A stretch of 64,000 nt of DNA from Amoeboaphelidium protococcarum (lineage: Eukaryota > Aphelidiomycota > Aphelidea), in NCBI GenBank assembly GCA_023515745.1, contig JALECJ010000006.1, forward strand, positions 1-64,000. Reading direction: 5' to 3'. The first letter of the stretch is position 1. Each line of letters starts with the position of its first letter. Position numbers and translations under genes: made by a program. The notes under the pieces were generated by a model. That model saw only the letters and a program-made list of their open reading frames with translations, had not been told where the DNA came from and searched no databases. Shown here piece by piece: positions 1 through 18,031 of the stretch.

Positions 1-85
1 TCCGCTCGCGCGCTCGCTCTTTTCCGCCTTTCCGCCTTGGCATCCAACGGCTGCCGCCGTAATATAGTAACAGAGTTGATATAAT

Positions 86-1354
86 ATGGTGTCCAACTTT
101 AAATAATCATTACTTCTGTAGATTAATCGTGTGATTGCTTTGAATTTGGTGTCAGTTTATGAGAGAGACAATCAAAAGCACGCCAAAGCTCAATGGTCAG
201 TGGCAGAGCTCGAACTGTATCCTTCAGATTGTGACAAGTTCACCAGATCATTGCCGTGCTCTTGTTTCACATCGATTGGTGATTTGTTTGAGTTGGTGCG
301 CGAGATGGACGCGTCTGTTTCATAAGCTGTTAGTGTTGTTGCTGTGCTGACAAAGATATCTAGCAATGTGGCTGTGAATGCAACTGATCAATATGTATAA
401 GCTGGCGTATTGAATGACGAAACTGGGTCGGTGTCTGTAGTAAGACTTGCTGACACTGACGACCATTTAACAAACTTATCAACGATAACTCAGTACTCAG
501 TGGTTTGTCTTCACAATATTTAGCTAGTAGATGTGGCGGCTTGCGGACCTTTACCACAACTTCTTATCACGTATGACACTCTTGTTGAGGTTTGTCCTGA
601 TAGTGCCCAATTCTCTTCACTGCAGGAATATGCTTCCCTGTTGCAATGTTCCGCTTTAAATGATGATATAAATCTCAGTCTAACTGGTGATTCGTCGAAT
701 AATTTCTTGCATGACAAGGACTAATTTGGAATTTGGATTGACAAACAGGATCAGCTGTCTAGTTAAGCATGCATAACCAGGATGAATAGCTTCAATGATC
801 ACGCGAAACATTTTAACGAAAAATCCTCGTACCTACATGATATTGAGAATGCTGCTAAAAAGTTGAGTCCCTTTGAGACGCGCTCTTTCAACATTAATGT
901 CATTATTACAAGAATTTAATTGCTGGATTGTTTAAAGTCATACTGGTATGCTTTTTAAAATCATAGTATTATATATCGATCACCTATTTGTATGTGTAGT
1001 TTATGCTGCCAGAAGACTTACGCGGTTCAGAGTCAATTCAAGTACACTTGTGACAACTGTGTGGACAAGTCAAAATCTGCAAAGACTAATCCGCGTAGAT
1101 ATTTGCGCATAAGAATGACAGTGGCCGACAAAAGCGGTTCTGTGACTGATCCCTATGTATCTGCATAAGCCTCGTTGCTGCTGCTCGGAATTGACAATGC
1201 AATGCAATATTTGCAGTTGAGCCGCGCAGATCTAGTAAATTTGGAAGAAGTTTTGACGTTCAAACACGCCACAATGAACGTCAAGTTGTACTGGGATGAT
1301 CACATCAAGCAACATGCTTTGCAAATTAACACTATTGATCTAATGGAGTAATGA
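86..1354 (+). CDS. RPA1/MEIOB-like OB-fold ssDNA-binding protein
   Basis: Two exons, 86-945 and 1000-1354, joined across a 54-nt GTATG...TAG intron, give about 404 aa if TAA and TAG are Gln. The C-terminal third resembles the last OB fold of the large RPA subunit. It has a zinc-ribbon-like Cys cluster straddling the splice junction (C-L-C-C ... C-D-N-C), then an 'RYLRIRMTVAD' strand and an 'LLLLGIDNAMQYL' stretch. RPA1-family proteins bind single-stranded DNA in replication, repair or meiosis. At 404 aa it is shorter than RPA1 (about 600 aa) and nearer to the meiotic paralogue MEIOB, but the N-terminal OB folds are too divergent for me to assign. The start is the first in-frame ATG at 86. The last codons are GAG TAA TGA, so a TAA sits directly before the stop. 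The neighbouring gene converges 81 bp away. Confidence 0.6.
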
Positions 1355-1435
1355 TTACACTACTACTACTGAACTGAAAAAGAAACCATTAGGGAAATTC
1401 ATTAAATTATTAATTCCAATTCAATTCAAAATCAT

Positions 1436-3076
1436 TCAAAACAAATGTTCCATGCGCAGAAATTTGGAGGAATTAGTCTTGACTATGTCTTCAAAAATCT
1501 ACTTATTCACCTCCTTGTCAACTTTGGTGGCCACAACAGAACGGATGGAGAATGCTCTTAAAGCATCAGTAACAGACAACGTTCCAATCGCAGAATCCTT
1601 GCGTCCAGTAAACGGAAAGCTATCAGGCCCACGCTAACATTGACTATTTATATTCACACGGCTAACTTGATGCACCAAATCATCCACCAATTCAGAGATT
1701 AGTCTGGTGTCTTTCTAACCAAAAATAGAAGCCTACTGCCCATATTAGGATTCCGCCAAATAATCGAAGATCTCCTTGTGATCTTTATACTTGACAATCG
1801 GTACAATAGGACCAAATTGTTCCTCAAAGTAAATTCTCATCGACTTTGTAACATCAGTCAGCACAGTCGGCGCGTAGAATGTTCTATCAAACTTGCCACC
1901 TCGCTGCTTATTAGCAATAGACGCACCCTTAGACAAGGCATCATCCACCAGGCCTTACAAGTACTCAATCTTTCCCTCTTCAGCGATTGGAGTGACTTTC
2001 ACATTCTGCACCCATGGACAGCCAATAGGTAATCTATCCACAGCTGCGGCAAACTTTTCCACGAACGACTGATGAATAGACTCATGGACGAAAATTAGCT
2101 TAATTGCAGTACAACGCTAGCCCATGTAAGAGAATGACCCAAGAACACACTCAGGAACTGCAACATCATTCAAGTCGGCATCAGGTAGGACAATGGCAGG
2201 ATTCTTAGCCTCCAATCCGAGCACAACCTTCAAACGATGTGGCTTTGGGTGATGTTTCAGCAAACTGTCAGCAGCCGACGAAGTTCCTATTAGCGCGAAA
2301 CCGTCCAAGTGGCCGCTCTTCATCAAAGCTGGCATTATCTCACGTCCACTGCCTGTCAATACATTAACTACACCCGGAGGAAAACAATCTTTAAACAACT
2401 AGTATGTTGGATAGTGGCAAAGTACTCCGACACGAGGAATCTTCAAAATAGCAGTGTTTCCCATCAAAAGAGCAGGAATAAGCGTTGTGTAAGACTCATT
2501 CAGCGGGTAGTTTTGAGGTGCAGAGCACAGCATAACACCCAGAGGAGCACGGCGGATCTACGCAGTTACACCCTGGTCTGTGATGAAAGAGGACGCTGCG
2601 TTCTCCTACGCCTTCAAAGCCGCAATAGTATCGACAATGTACGTGATAGTGCGGTCAACTTCCTTCTGCGAATCCTCTTTGTTCTTGCAGATCTCCCACA
2701 TTAGGATTTCAACAATTTCATCGCGAGCCTTTCTCAGGCCCTCCACAAACTTGGTCATTGCTGCAATACGACCCTTCACACCAATTTTACACCATGGACC
2801 TCTTCCATAATCATAAGCTTTGACAGCAGCATCCAGAGCATCCGTAGCTTCCTTCTCTGTCAACATTCCATATGAGCCTATCAGTGTTTTTTACTCTGGA
2901 GCTCCCTTTACTAGAACGGGCGAATAAACCTGGCTCGACTTACCGGTCCACTAGCGAATTTCTCCATTGATAAGATACAGATTATCGCCAGCCTTAGGAG
3001 CTTGTCTACTACCAGGCTCGGCATAGAAATCGTCAAAGATTTTGGTACACAGATCTTGGCCTTTCACAGTAGGCAT
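1436..3076 (-). CDS. gapN: NADP-dependent non-phosphorylating glyceraldehyde-3-phosphate dehydrogenase (GapN-type ALDH)
   Basis: Single exon of 546 aa from ATG at 3076 to TGA at 1436. It is an aldehyde dehydrogenase of the GapN branch, which oxidises glyceraldehyde-3-phosphate to 3-phosphoglycerate with NADP. Visible motifs are GLEAKNP, the active-site GQRCT (catalytic Cys about residue 322, with the Gln written TAG), [10 protein letters not shown], and a C-terminal [13 protein letters not shown]-like segment typical of GapN. A further 28 residues or so follow the usual family end. GapN is best known from plants and bacteria, so lateral origin is possible but untested. Gln codons TAG and TAA occur throughout. 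The 3' end converges with the RPA-like gene. Confidence 0.85.
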
Positions 3077-3350
3077 GATGTTTAATACCACAAGGTAGTT
3101 TTAGCGAACAGAGAAAGTCTAACAGACAGTTGTTTCAAATCAAGAAGAGCACGCGCGTCCAAGTGAAACGTCCTATTGACTGACTAATGATCTTCAATAC
3201 GTATTTACTGCTTTGGAGTAACACCTCTGGTTTATTTACAATTTCAGAATATATGTTACAGCACAAGAATGAAGCTTCTAGTACACATGACAAGTAGAAT
3301 TAATTTAACAATATTAACAAATTGATTGTACAATATGACTGCAATAAACG

Positions 3351-4414
3351 TCAATATTCTTGAATGGGATCTTCTTCATCTTCAGACTTGACAACGCCGT
3401 ATGAGAACACAGCAGATTCGCGATATAAAACATAGTGTTAGATGATGAATAAAACATCAAATACCAAGCTCGTAACACCAAGGCCCACTTTGATCAAATT
3501 TCCAAATATCCCATTCCAGTCATCTACATTAGAAATAATAAATGAATACCCAACGATGATAAAAAACCTTAATGAGGACCATTATACTTACCTGTAATGT
3601 ACGCGTCTAGAATAAGTTGTATAAATGATAATGAACCGCCAGTAAAATCCAGCAATATGTTAATGATTGACCATCCAGCAGTGGACTTTCGCACATAGTT
3701 AAAGTACGCTTAAGGTAAGTATTTAATCAAACTGGTCCCAATCTTGATGTAAGATAAAGCATAGATCATAGTGATCCAGTCAGTAACACACATGATTGAC
3801 GTGATAAGCAGAGTAAATATCACGATAAACACAGCGATTAGTAAGTATTATGCAAAGCGCGTAATTAACCTACCATTAGACTCTCTGAACATAAACGCCA
3901 AAACCAACAGGACTACAGTGAGTAAGAACGCATGAGCCGCAAACACAACGTCGTTCAACTACACCAGAGGCATATTTCCATTATTTCTAGCCGCGTACTA
4001 TCGTCTAATCTCATCATTACTAAAAAATGTGATGGTATAAATCTACAGAACGCTTTAGTACAGTTTCAATACTCAAAATTGACAATAATAATTACACAAA
4101 TCTTACAAAATAGCAAAGGAATCCAAGTACATTGTATACAACAAAATCAAGAGAGAGCCCATGAGATGATCGCCGTTTAATTATAAGGAAGATCTACACA
4201 AGATAGTCAAAACTTTATCAAATCGTATGGAGAAAGTTGCATCGATAGATTAATATTACTCACCTATGGATAGAAGCTAATCGACCATGCAGCAAAATAA
4301 CTCTACAAAAATCATCATCAAATGAATGATTCAAAACAAGTCTTCAAAGCATTGTGTTTACATAGAAAATCTTACCCAGCCAATAACTATTGACAGAATT
4401 TACAGATCAGACAT
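3351..4414 (-). CDS. CTNS: Cystinosin-like lysosomal cystine transporter (PQ-loop, 7 TM)
   Basis: Five exons on the minus strand (4376-4414, 4264-4302, 4107-4193, 3592-4042, 3351-3523) give 262 aa. The introns are 73, 70, 64 and 68 nt with GTAAG/GTGAG donors and TAG acceptors, and the third has a TACTAAA branch-like motif. Both PQ motifs are present: the first as SISFYPQIFL (its Gln is TAG, the last codon before an intron), the second as LIKYLPQAYFNY (its Gln is TAA). [14 protein letters not shown] and a [10 protein letters not shown] segment match the cystinosin C-terminal half. Cystinosin exports cystine from the lysosome with protons. The protein starts only 13 residues before the first membrane helix, so the glycosylated luminal N-terminal domain of animal cystinosin is absent. 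I see no clear C-terminal lysosomal sorting motif. Confidence 0.88.
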
Positions 4415-4930
4415 TTTTTATAAAACAGTATGACACTAAAGAATTCCCAAATCTCTGGGAGGTTAAAGCTTTATAGTGCTGTGATAAAATACACTAATTC
4501 AAATATACTAAATTATTCTAAAATTAAACTCAAGAAGAAATGGAGAGTGAGTTGATTATGAAATCAAACTCTGATTAAATTCTTATGACGTGATCAGTAT
4601 CAACCAACCAGAACTATTGAAAATTAATGTCTTCTATTCTTGAACTACAGTTGAGAGATTTAACAGCTACAATCATACAGAATGGTGTTTCATCACAAAG
4701 GTGATAACATCCGCTTTCGTTTAACGTATCGAATAATTATGGCGCGCACACTGCGTAACTATCCACGTTCTATTGAATGATTTACAAAGTTGTTTCAGCC
4801 TGATGGACCGTTTCGATTTGTCGCGCGATGAAACTTTTTCCTTTCTCTCATCATCATTCTTCTTCGTCTATTTTTGTCCAAATTTCAATTGGCCCAGGAT
4901 ACTTATTCAAACTTTAGTAAGTTTAATTTA
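4415..4930. promoter_or_regulatory. Divergent intergenic region between cystinosin and Ddi1 genes
   Basis: This 516-bp stretch separates the start codons of two divergently transcribed genes and must carry both promoters. I see AT-rich sequence and a pyrimidine-rich tract near 4830-4880 upstream of the Ddi1 start, but no motif I can name with confidence and no coding signal. Confidence 0.4.
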
Positions 4931-6426
4931 ATGCAGATTACAATTACTAATTAGAAGGGTGAGATTTACTCCCTTGAGTTGACTCAGGATACTGAGGTGA
5001 GATTTTATTAAATGTTATCATAAATCTTAAAATTGAATTATTAAAAGTTTTAGTATTTCTGTAGATATCAACTTTGAAGATGCTAGTAGAAGCCGAGTTT
5101 AATATTCCTGCGTAATTGCAATAGTATTATAAGGATAGTAAGGTGCTAAATATCTCCTTGTAAGCACAGTCTAGTACTCTCTAGCAGTTGGGCATTCAAG
5201 ATAACGATATTCTTTTCGTTCATGATAGCAGTCAGGTGCAACGTTCTCAGTAATAAAGTAGTCATGGTCAGTCTTAAAATTAATAATCCTCATAAGTTGA
5301 TGCTTAGTTGGATGTGTTGAGATAGTAGCTGCTGTCTGATCCTAATATGAGATAGTAAATGCAAGCAACTAATCCTGGTCTTTTAAATGCCGCCTAGAAT
5401 GATCCGGTCAAGTTCAAGTAGATGTTGTAGACCATGATGGGTGAGTAGATGCTTCCTGCAGTGTCTCCGTAGAACATCAGTCATTCAGATCCATTTGATG
5501 TTGAGATGTAGAAGCGGATTGAAGAGTAGATTAGAATGGAGAACATTAATGAGAATATGGAATTAGCGTACTAGTTTAATCCTGAAGTGTTCACCAAAGT
5601 CCATATGCTGTATGTTGACGTGGAGGTTAATGGTCGTCAGATTAAGGCATTCATAGACTCTGGTGCACAGGCAACTATAATGACGCCTGCATGTGCCGAA
5701 AAATGTGGTATTATGCATCTGTGTGACTCCCGATTCGCAGGTATAGCCAAAGGTGTGGGAACTTCAAAGATTTTGGGTAGAATTCATGCCGCCACCTTAA
5801 AATTGATTGGTAAGCAGAAGAAGATTGATGCTGGTTCCTCTTTATCAGAGTAATAGCAGTAGTCGTAGTAGAGTCAAGATGCTGTAAATTCTGCAGCAGA
5901 GTAGTAGAATAAGTCAAAAGACTCCAACTCTTTGTTTGTATAGTGTTCGTTCACTATTACTGAACTGGGTGAGATGGATATTCTAATTGGATTGGATATG
6001 CTGAGAAGATTTTCGGCGTGTATCGACCTGGAGAAGAATGTATTGCGAATTGGAGAGTTTGAGACTCATTTCCTGTCTGAGAATGAACTTCCTGATTATG
6101 CCAAACGTGAGTATAGCGGCGAAGTGGCTTAGAAGTCTCCTGTTACTTAGAAGCCTTAGCAGTTATAGTCCTCTGGTAATTAAGCCAATAATTTTGGTTC
6201 TTAATAGGTTGGTAGTTCCAGTAGTGCTTCCAAGTCTGGCAATAATAGTCAGACGAGACAGTTGACATAATCCACGGATGGCACTTCACAATCATCAACT
6301 GCATAGTTTCCAGATGCTTCTATTCAGAGTCTGATTAATATTGGAATGAGTCGAGATGAGGCTATTAAGGCATTGAGGGCAACTAATGGAAATGTTGAAG
6401 TGGCTGCTTCAATGTTCTTCCAATGA
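4931..6426 (+). CDS. DDI1: Ddi1-type ubiquitin shuttle with retroviral-like aspartyl protease
   Basis: Two exons, 4931-4996 and 5065-6426, split by a 68-nt intron, encode 475 aa ending TTC CAA TGA. Domain order is the full Ddi1 layout. An N-terminal ubiquitin-like domain begins MQITITN. A Q-rich helical region follows (DPNMRQQMQ, NDPVKFKQML). The retroviral-like protease comes next, with catalytic DSGAQ and the partner motifs [13 protein letters not shown] and [14 protein letters not shown]-terminal UBA domain contains [12 protein letters not shown]. Ddi1 cleaves heavily ubiquitinated proteins and shuttles cargo to the proteasome. The gene is exceptionally rich in TAA/TAG Gln codons, so a standard-code reading sees only fragments. 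The 3' end converges with the dienelactone hydrolase gene 90 bp away. Confidence 0.93.
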
Positions 6427-6516
6427 TGATAATTGGTCTTCATATAAGATATTGATGAAATGCCAATTACAGAGTTTATTGGTCTTGAGCTAATTATAAA
6501 GTTTAACTCGATAGAT

Positions 6517-7251
6517 TCACAAGTTAGCATTTAGGAATTCAAGTGCCTTCTTGAAAGCCTTTGGTGCATTGTCTTTACTATACACCTCTGGACGGTGTTC
6601 ATTCATGAAAGCGTGTCCACAGCCTTCAAACATGGCAGTCTCGTGGCGACACTTGAGCTGCTTCTTGAACTACTCTAGAGACTCCGGATCAGAGAAGCCT
6701 TTCATAGTATCCTCCTTACCAAATATGAACAGCACCGGAACTTTAATGTTGGCGGGTGGAAAGTATTACGCGCCTGGTAAGCCGTAGAATGGAACGCACG
6801 CATCTATTGCATCGGGGTACTTGCTAGCCAGCGCCAGAGATAGAGCACCTCCCATACAAGTTCCAGTGACAGCGACGCGTTCACAACCTTATTCACGCAA
6901 GTAATCACTCCACAGCTTCAGTTCGTCGACAGCCTTCTAAAAGTCCAGATTCTGCATGGCATGATTCGCTTCATCGTCCTTGCCGTATGGAACAACTTTA
7001 CTGCGGTACAAATCTGGACACACCACAAGATATCCGCCACTGTTACCACTGCCTGTATCAGCATTATCACTTTTGGTAGACTCTTTACCGAAATCATAAC
7101 TCTCATTAGCAAATCTCGCGCCCAATGCCTTCAACTGATCATTCAATCCCCACCACTCACTATTAATTATGAGGCCGCGAGTTGGTTTACTATCTTTGTT
7201 GGATGGAGCGACGACCCAACCTGGACAATTTTCAAAAGTTACACTTGACAT
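6517..7251 (-). CDS. Dienelactone hydrolase family alpha/beta hydrolase
   Basis: Single exon, 244 aa, ATG at 7251 to TGA at 6517. The fold and motifs are those of the dienelactone (carboxymethylenebutenolide) hydrolase family: an N-terminal IINSEWWGLN segment, the nucleophile elbow GTCMGG with catalytic Cys near residue 132, an Asp on FIFGKED, and the catalytic His in GCGHAFMN. Family members hydrolyse ester or lactone bonds, and many eukaryotic ones have unknown physiological substrates. A low-complexity Gly/Ser/Asp insertion of about 25 residues interrupts the domain near residues 50-75. No targeting signal is evident, so it is probably cytosolic. Confidence 0.88.
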
Positions 7252-7495
7252 TTATGCTATATCGAATCACAATATACCGTACGTGGATCTTTATGAAAAG
7301 GTTCGTAAGTGGTAGCGAATTGAGAAGTGAATACGATTAAGGAAACGAGAAGAGCGGCGATGCTTTGCAAAGCATGATCATTATCATATTTTATCATCAT
7401 TTTCTCATTCAACACTCAATAAATGCTTGATTTAACGCAGAAACATACAAACTCAGTATTTGCCTTCTATTCAATAACAACAGCTGGTAGACAAA

Positions 7496-10400
7496 TCATG
7501 GCAAATTATCAGCCGAGTTGGAAATCTGTTAGCTCTTGAGAAGGTCTTCGTTATTCTTGATCTTATCGAACATCTTCTTACCTTTATTATCGCTCTTGGC
7601 AGGCAATGCAGGTGGATTGAGAATTCTACTACCTCTTAAATTACCGCTTGCAAGCTATTAACTAGATCCATTCAGCTTTGATTAACTTCTGGCCAGATTG
7701 TCAATGGATTACACGCTGATACTTTCGAATTTCTCCAGTAACATAGTGACGCGCTTCTATTTCTTGCTATTATCGTCATCCTTTTGATCTGGTTATTATT
7801 ATGCCTCACTAGCTTGTACTGTCGGTGTTGTTTGACTTTACTACTGATCCGCACTCCCAGATGAAGGATCAACCTTTTGTTATTCAGAAGCTACTATGAC
7901 GGGTGCAGCTACCTTGTCCATGGTGATGTCATTTTAATCCACAGAGTTACTAGGCTCTTCAATAGAAGACATGTTGATCTTTTTACCTTGAGTCTTAATT
8001 TAAACATCACCAGCATTAGATTCACGCCCAATGTCAAACATTGTCATTATTGAAGTTTTAACCTTCTCCTATGACTTGCTTGACAAGGATGATCTGACTT
8101 TTCCAGTAACAGGTGGACTCTATTAGTTTTTCAAATCTACAGAAGGTTAAGCCTCACCTGAATCTACTTGAGACTGATTTGACTACGGCTATACGTTCTA
8201 TGAGACAATACCAGTGTCCAACTTCTCTTGATCAGCTTTAGTGTTAACATCATCATCACTTTAAGCATTCTTATCATCATTATCTTCATCGTCATCATCA
8301 AATATATCCATAGACTGGCGAGAACCAAGAGCTTCCATATTCTCTAAGAACTTGGTCTTTGGAGTAGCATTAGACATTGCCAAAATCTCAGATGACAAAT
8401 TTCTCCTTAATCCATTACCACTACCATCGTCTTCATCAACTTTATTCGATAAAAACAAGTTGGGATTGAGTGACTGCGCAAAATTTGCCTTTTTAACTTT
8501 AAACTCCTCTGTGCCTCTGAGATCAACCACCATTTCATTAGGGGAATCAAATCTAATCTTATCCTTCTAAGCAGACTTTTCAACTATGGACTTGACTTTC
8601 TCCTGACGATCATTGATCTCTTTATCCACAACGGTGGTAGGACGATCATTAATCAACTTCTCCCTCTACTCCTTGTCCTTCTTGATCTCAGATAGCACCT
8701 TATTCAGTTCAAGGACCCAAGAGTCACGCTCATACTCTGTAGGACAGGCAAAGCAGATATATCCATCCTTTGGTCTCTGCTTCTACACTTACGCATTCTA
8801 CCTCACTGTGGAATAGCCTTCATTAGGAATGAGCAGTTCGTGTATCTTCACCTTGAAAACCCAGTGCGGCGTCTTTTCAGAGCCAATTTATATAACAGTA
8901 TCCACTCCATCCTGCTCAAGTCGTTCGGCAGACATTAGATTGCTCAGAGAGACCACGTACTTCACTTTGACTTTTGACACATCACCTGCGAATACCGACT
9001 TCTCGCTCACCTTATTGATGATCAGTATATCGGTAAATAGTAGAAGCCAACGTTGAGTGGTCTGACTCTATGATACTGGCTTACCGGGGATTATATCCTT
9101 CACCTCCAAGAGTTCACCATTCTCACCAAGCTCACGGATGAGGCGCCTAGATACAACGCCCATCAAGTCAAAGCGTTTATCTCTACCTTCTTCGATACCA
9201 ACCAGATTTGCGCCATCGAATACAAACTTCTTACGCAGATCTACAATACGCGTCTACTGGCCTTCATGGAATCTTTTACGCTCATTTACCTCACCTACCA
9301 CCTTCTCAACCAGAGCCATGGCCTCATTAAGCAACTTGTAATCCGGATGACTCTCACTTGTGACTTTTAGAATCTCTTTCAACAGCAGCGGATACTTGCA
9401 CAATCTCTAGATTGGTTTGATCAAGAAGGAGAAGATATCCAGATTCTTGCACTCTGGCCGGAAACTGCAGTACTATAAGAATAAAGCCAGCTCCTTGGCA
9501 CGCTCCCGCTACTTCTCCGCGTCATACTCCATATCATCTTCAACCAGTGCACTTCCCTTCAACTACTTAGCTATGCGGGGATTAATAGTCATGTTCTTCT
9601 TCCGCAAAGTCTTATGCGCTTCCTTTGAGGCTTTGGCCATCTTCAGTATGGCGTTCAGCGTCTCCGATGCTTCAGTATGACCACTGCAGTACAAACTGTA
9701 CGAGCGAAAGTACGGAGTTAGCAGCGTGAAGATATCACCAACAGTGTAACCAACAATAACCTCAGAAGCCTTTTCCAGTCTCATTGCTTCAGTCATATTC
9801 TTATCTTGCATCACCTGATGAGCCTGCTCGAATGCAGTCGCTCTCTTGTCAAACATCGAGTTGTAAAAAGTCTCATTGACACCGGCCAATTCTTCGACAT
9901 TTGAGAAGATCTTCCTGATATTGTACTGAGAAAGCAGTTTCTTATCGCGAATCTTCTTGATAAACAGATCCGCCAGCACTTTCATATCCTGAACATAGTC
10001 GCGTTCAGTGACGATCAGTTCATAGATGATCTCTTGACGGCGGCGATCAGTTTTACTTAGATTCAACTTCTCGTGATCAAGCGTCAGTGTCTTCTTACTA
10101 GCATTCTGGGCCTTCTTCTTTCGCTGCCACAACTTATCTACAATTGTACCTTTGGTGGGACTCTGTGGCTCATCGTGAACCTCCTCGATTACTTGATTGT
10201 ATTCTACCAGCGGCCATTTCTTGACATCAAACAGCATACTCTGCGGCTTCTGTTGAGTTGTAGACTTGTCACCTCCAGATGCAGTAGGTTACACTTATGG
10301 AGTTTTGCGATAACGGTTATACCATGATCGCACCCCATCTCCTCCTTATGCAGCGGATTCAGCAAGATCTTTGCTTGAGCCATTCTTTTGCACTTAATTG

Positions 10401-10585
10401 CTGTTACTACCATCCTCCATATTTAACGCTCCCTTTGAACCAGATCCATTCTTACTATCTTGTTTCATTAGTGATGATTATGGCTGACCCTGAGCCGATT
10501 ACAATCTCGGTAACGTCCCTGCGCGAAGACCTGAAAATGCTCTTTTTCTATCTAAGGAATCTGTCTTAATAGCTTTCTCTGCCAT
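7496..10585 (-). CDS. DH-PH Rho guanine nucleotide exchange factor
   Basis: Single exon of 1029 aa. I scanned it codon by codon in frame and found no internal TGA. Residues 1-115 are low complexity. The DH domain (about 180-405) opens with a RQEIIYELIVTERDYV helix and includes the CR3 helix IKPIQRLCKYPLLLKEI. The invariant Gln there is written TAG, one of the best proofs of the code change in this window. A PH domain follows (about 480-635, TQRWLLLFTDILI). The C-terminal third is Q/S/D-rich and disordered. DH-PH proteins load GTP onto Rho-family GTPases and control actin and polarity. There is no CNH or BAR domain, so I cannot place it in a subfamily. The start is the first ATG of the open frame. 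Confidence 0.88.
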
Positions 10586-11549
10586 ATTTGTTGCAATTTA
10601 AATAGCGGTGTATAAACGAAATCAAAGGATTGTGGAAAGAGAAGTTATAATTAAATCTCTAAGACATTGTGTGTTTCATATAAATAGCCTCACTTTGATA
10701 GAACTGATTTTAAGCGGAGTGTTAGTGATGGATGATCGCGTTGATTTATCAGTGATATAAATAGCATTGCCCATTCGATAATTGTGCGAGATAACATCGA
10801 CATGTTTTATAGAGGCGCGTTACCAGTCTCAATTTAGCTCTGGTTTATAACCTAGTACCATTTTGATCGATGGGATCAATCGTCGACTTTCCCCCTTTCC
10901 TCTTGCATTATCGATCACTCTGCAACAACTTTTCGGCTAAGGTACAAAAAGGCCTGGAACGCGCAACGAAATTCGTGTCGCTTGGCATTTTCTGGTTATT
11001 TCTCCTTGCACACTCCCTGGCAATTATTTAATTGTAATGATGAATTATTGAAAATAAAGTTTGATCGATCAAAATCATATTTCTCACTGTGTAACGCTAT
11101 CTCGTTATCTAAGAGATTGAGTGAAATAACTCGTGGAGTGATTTGACGTATCAAAAGGCTGGATCAAACGGTTGTCATGCGGACTGTATAATCCTGGCAA
11201 CAAAGTCAAACCCCTTATCTTTCGCTTGATGTCGTGAAGATCAATTTTGATAAGCTTTTTTTTCGCCCCGATAAATTCTGATTAGTTCATTCGCGAACTA
11301 TCTTATATAATATCTCTTTGTGCAATTATAAGTGATATTGATTTGCCGTCATACATCTGAATGTCAGCTCTACACTAAACCTGGCGTGCACATGTCTGGC
11401 GGTTTTTCGTATCACTTTTACGAATTGCTGTGTTATCTTTCAACGTCACTTTTGTTTAGCTTATCGCGCGCGAGAGACTCAAATATAGGTGATACATAAA
11501 TTATGTTACGCTTGATAACAACTCTTTTTATATTTTATTTATGACTTTA
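10586..11549. other. Non-coding interval upstream of the Rho GEF, downstream of CHD
   Basis: This 964-bp interval holds the 5' region of the Rho GEF gene and the 3' region of the CHD gene. A roughly 107-codon plus-strand open frame near 10727-11050 is no longer than chance allows when TGA is the only stop. I recognise no gene, RNA or repeat here. Confidence 0.4.
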
Positions 11550-17171
<5,622 letters not shown>

Positions 17172-18031
17172 GCTATCGTTATTCATGGGTTTTTATACCT
17201 TGTTAATTCTCTCTGTCTGTTTCTCTGTAAGTGTAATGTAGTTATTCAGTCTACTCTATTATCTCAATGCTGTCTCCCAAAGTCAGTGATAACAAACGCT
17301 ACTGAAGGTGTACAAGATGAATGTATGAATGAACGGATGAATGTGAGGATGAGCAGAAGATGAAAATTGTGATGAACCTGATTGATTGAGCAGGCCGTGC
17401 GTGCGTGCGTGTTCTGTGCAGACCGATTCAGATTCTCTCTCTCTCGTACTCTCTCTCGTACTCTGCCCGCTCGAGTGATCTCCTCGCCGGGTCGTCCTCC
17501 TCGTTGTCCCACTCGCCCATCTCTCTGTCTGAGGGATGTCACTCTCGGCGTAACGCGCGTCGCTCCTCCTGCTGTCTCAGTAGTCAGCTTGGTGGTATTA
17601 AAATATGGTGGCCTTTGTATCTAAATATGTTTATCTATAGTAGTAGTATTGAAGCGTTATATTTCCTATGCAATAATGGCATTTGAAAGGTGTGTAAATA
17701 CTCGTAAAGGTTTTCAACGTGTATAAGTATTCTATTCATAGCTACCAATTTAATTCTTCGTAAATAAGTAAAGCATCATATTGTTACCTGTACACTCAAC
17801 ACTTTTCACCTACAGTATAGATACTTTTATCCAATAGAGTCAGTACATCATCGTGTGTATGTGTGAGATCAAAGTTTCGTTGTTTCATGGCAACGGATCG
17901 TTTTTAATAGAGCATACTGTACGCTTTCAGCAAGTCTTGGTCTCTTTCAAAGTAAGTAAATTACAATCTATACTCTTTGCAATTTCCATATACACTTGTC
18001 TGTGATAACCATCAATAATTTCATTTAAAGT
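17172..18031. promoter_or_regulatory. CHD/rhomboid divergent intergenic region with CT-rich tract
   Basis: This 860-bp region lies between divergent start codons. It contains a CT-rich stretch (about 17425-17530, repeated TCTCTCTCGTACTCTCTC) that recurs in style upstream of several other genes here. A possible 5' UTR intron donor (AAAGTAAGTAAA near 17950) precedes the rhomboid start. Open frames on both strands in the tract lack domain signals and are repeat-driven. Confidence 0.4.

Noticed and set aside
10727-11050. Roughly 107-codon plus-strand open frame
   Set aside because: With TGA as the only stop, frames of this length arise often by chance. No motif and no coding bias seen.
17264-17686. 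Overlapping open frames on both strands in the CT-rich tract
   Set aside because: They follow the simple repeat, lack domains and conflict with each other. Most likely promoter sequence.
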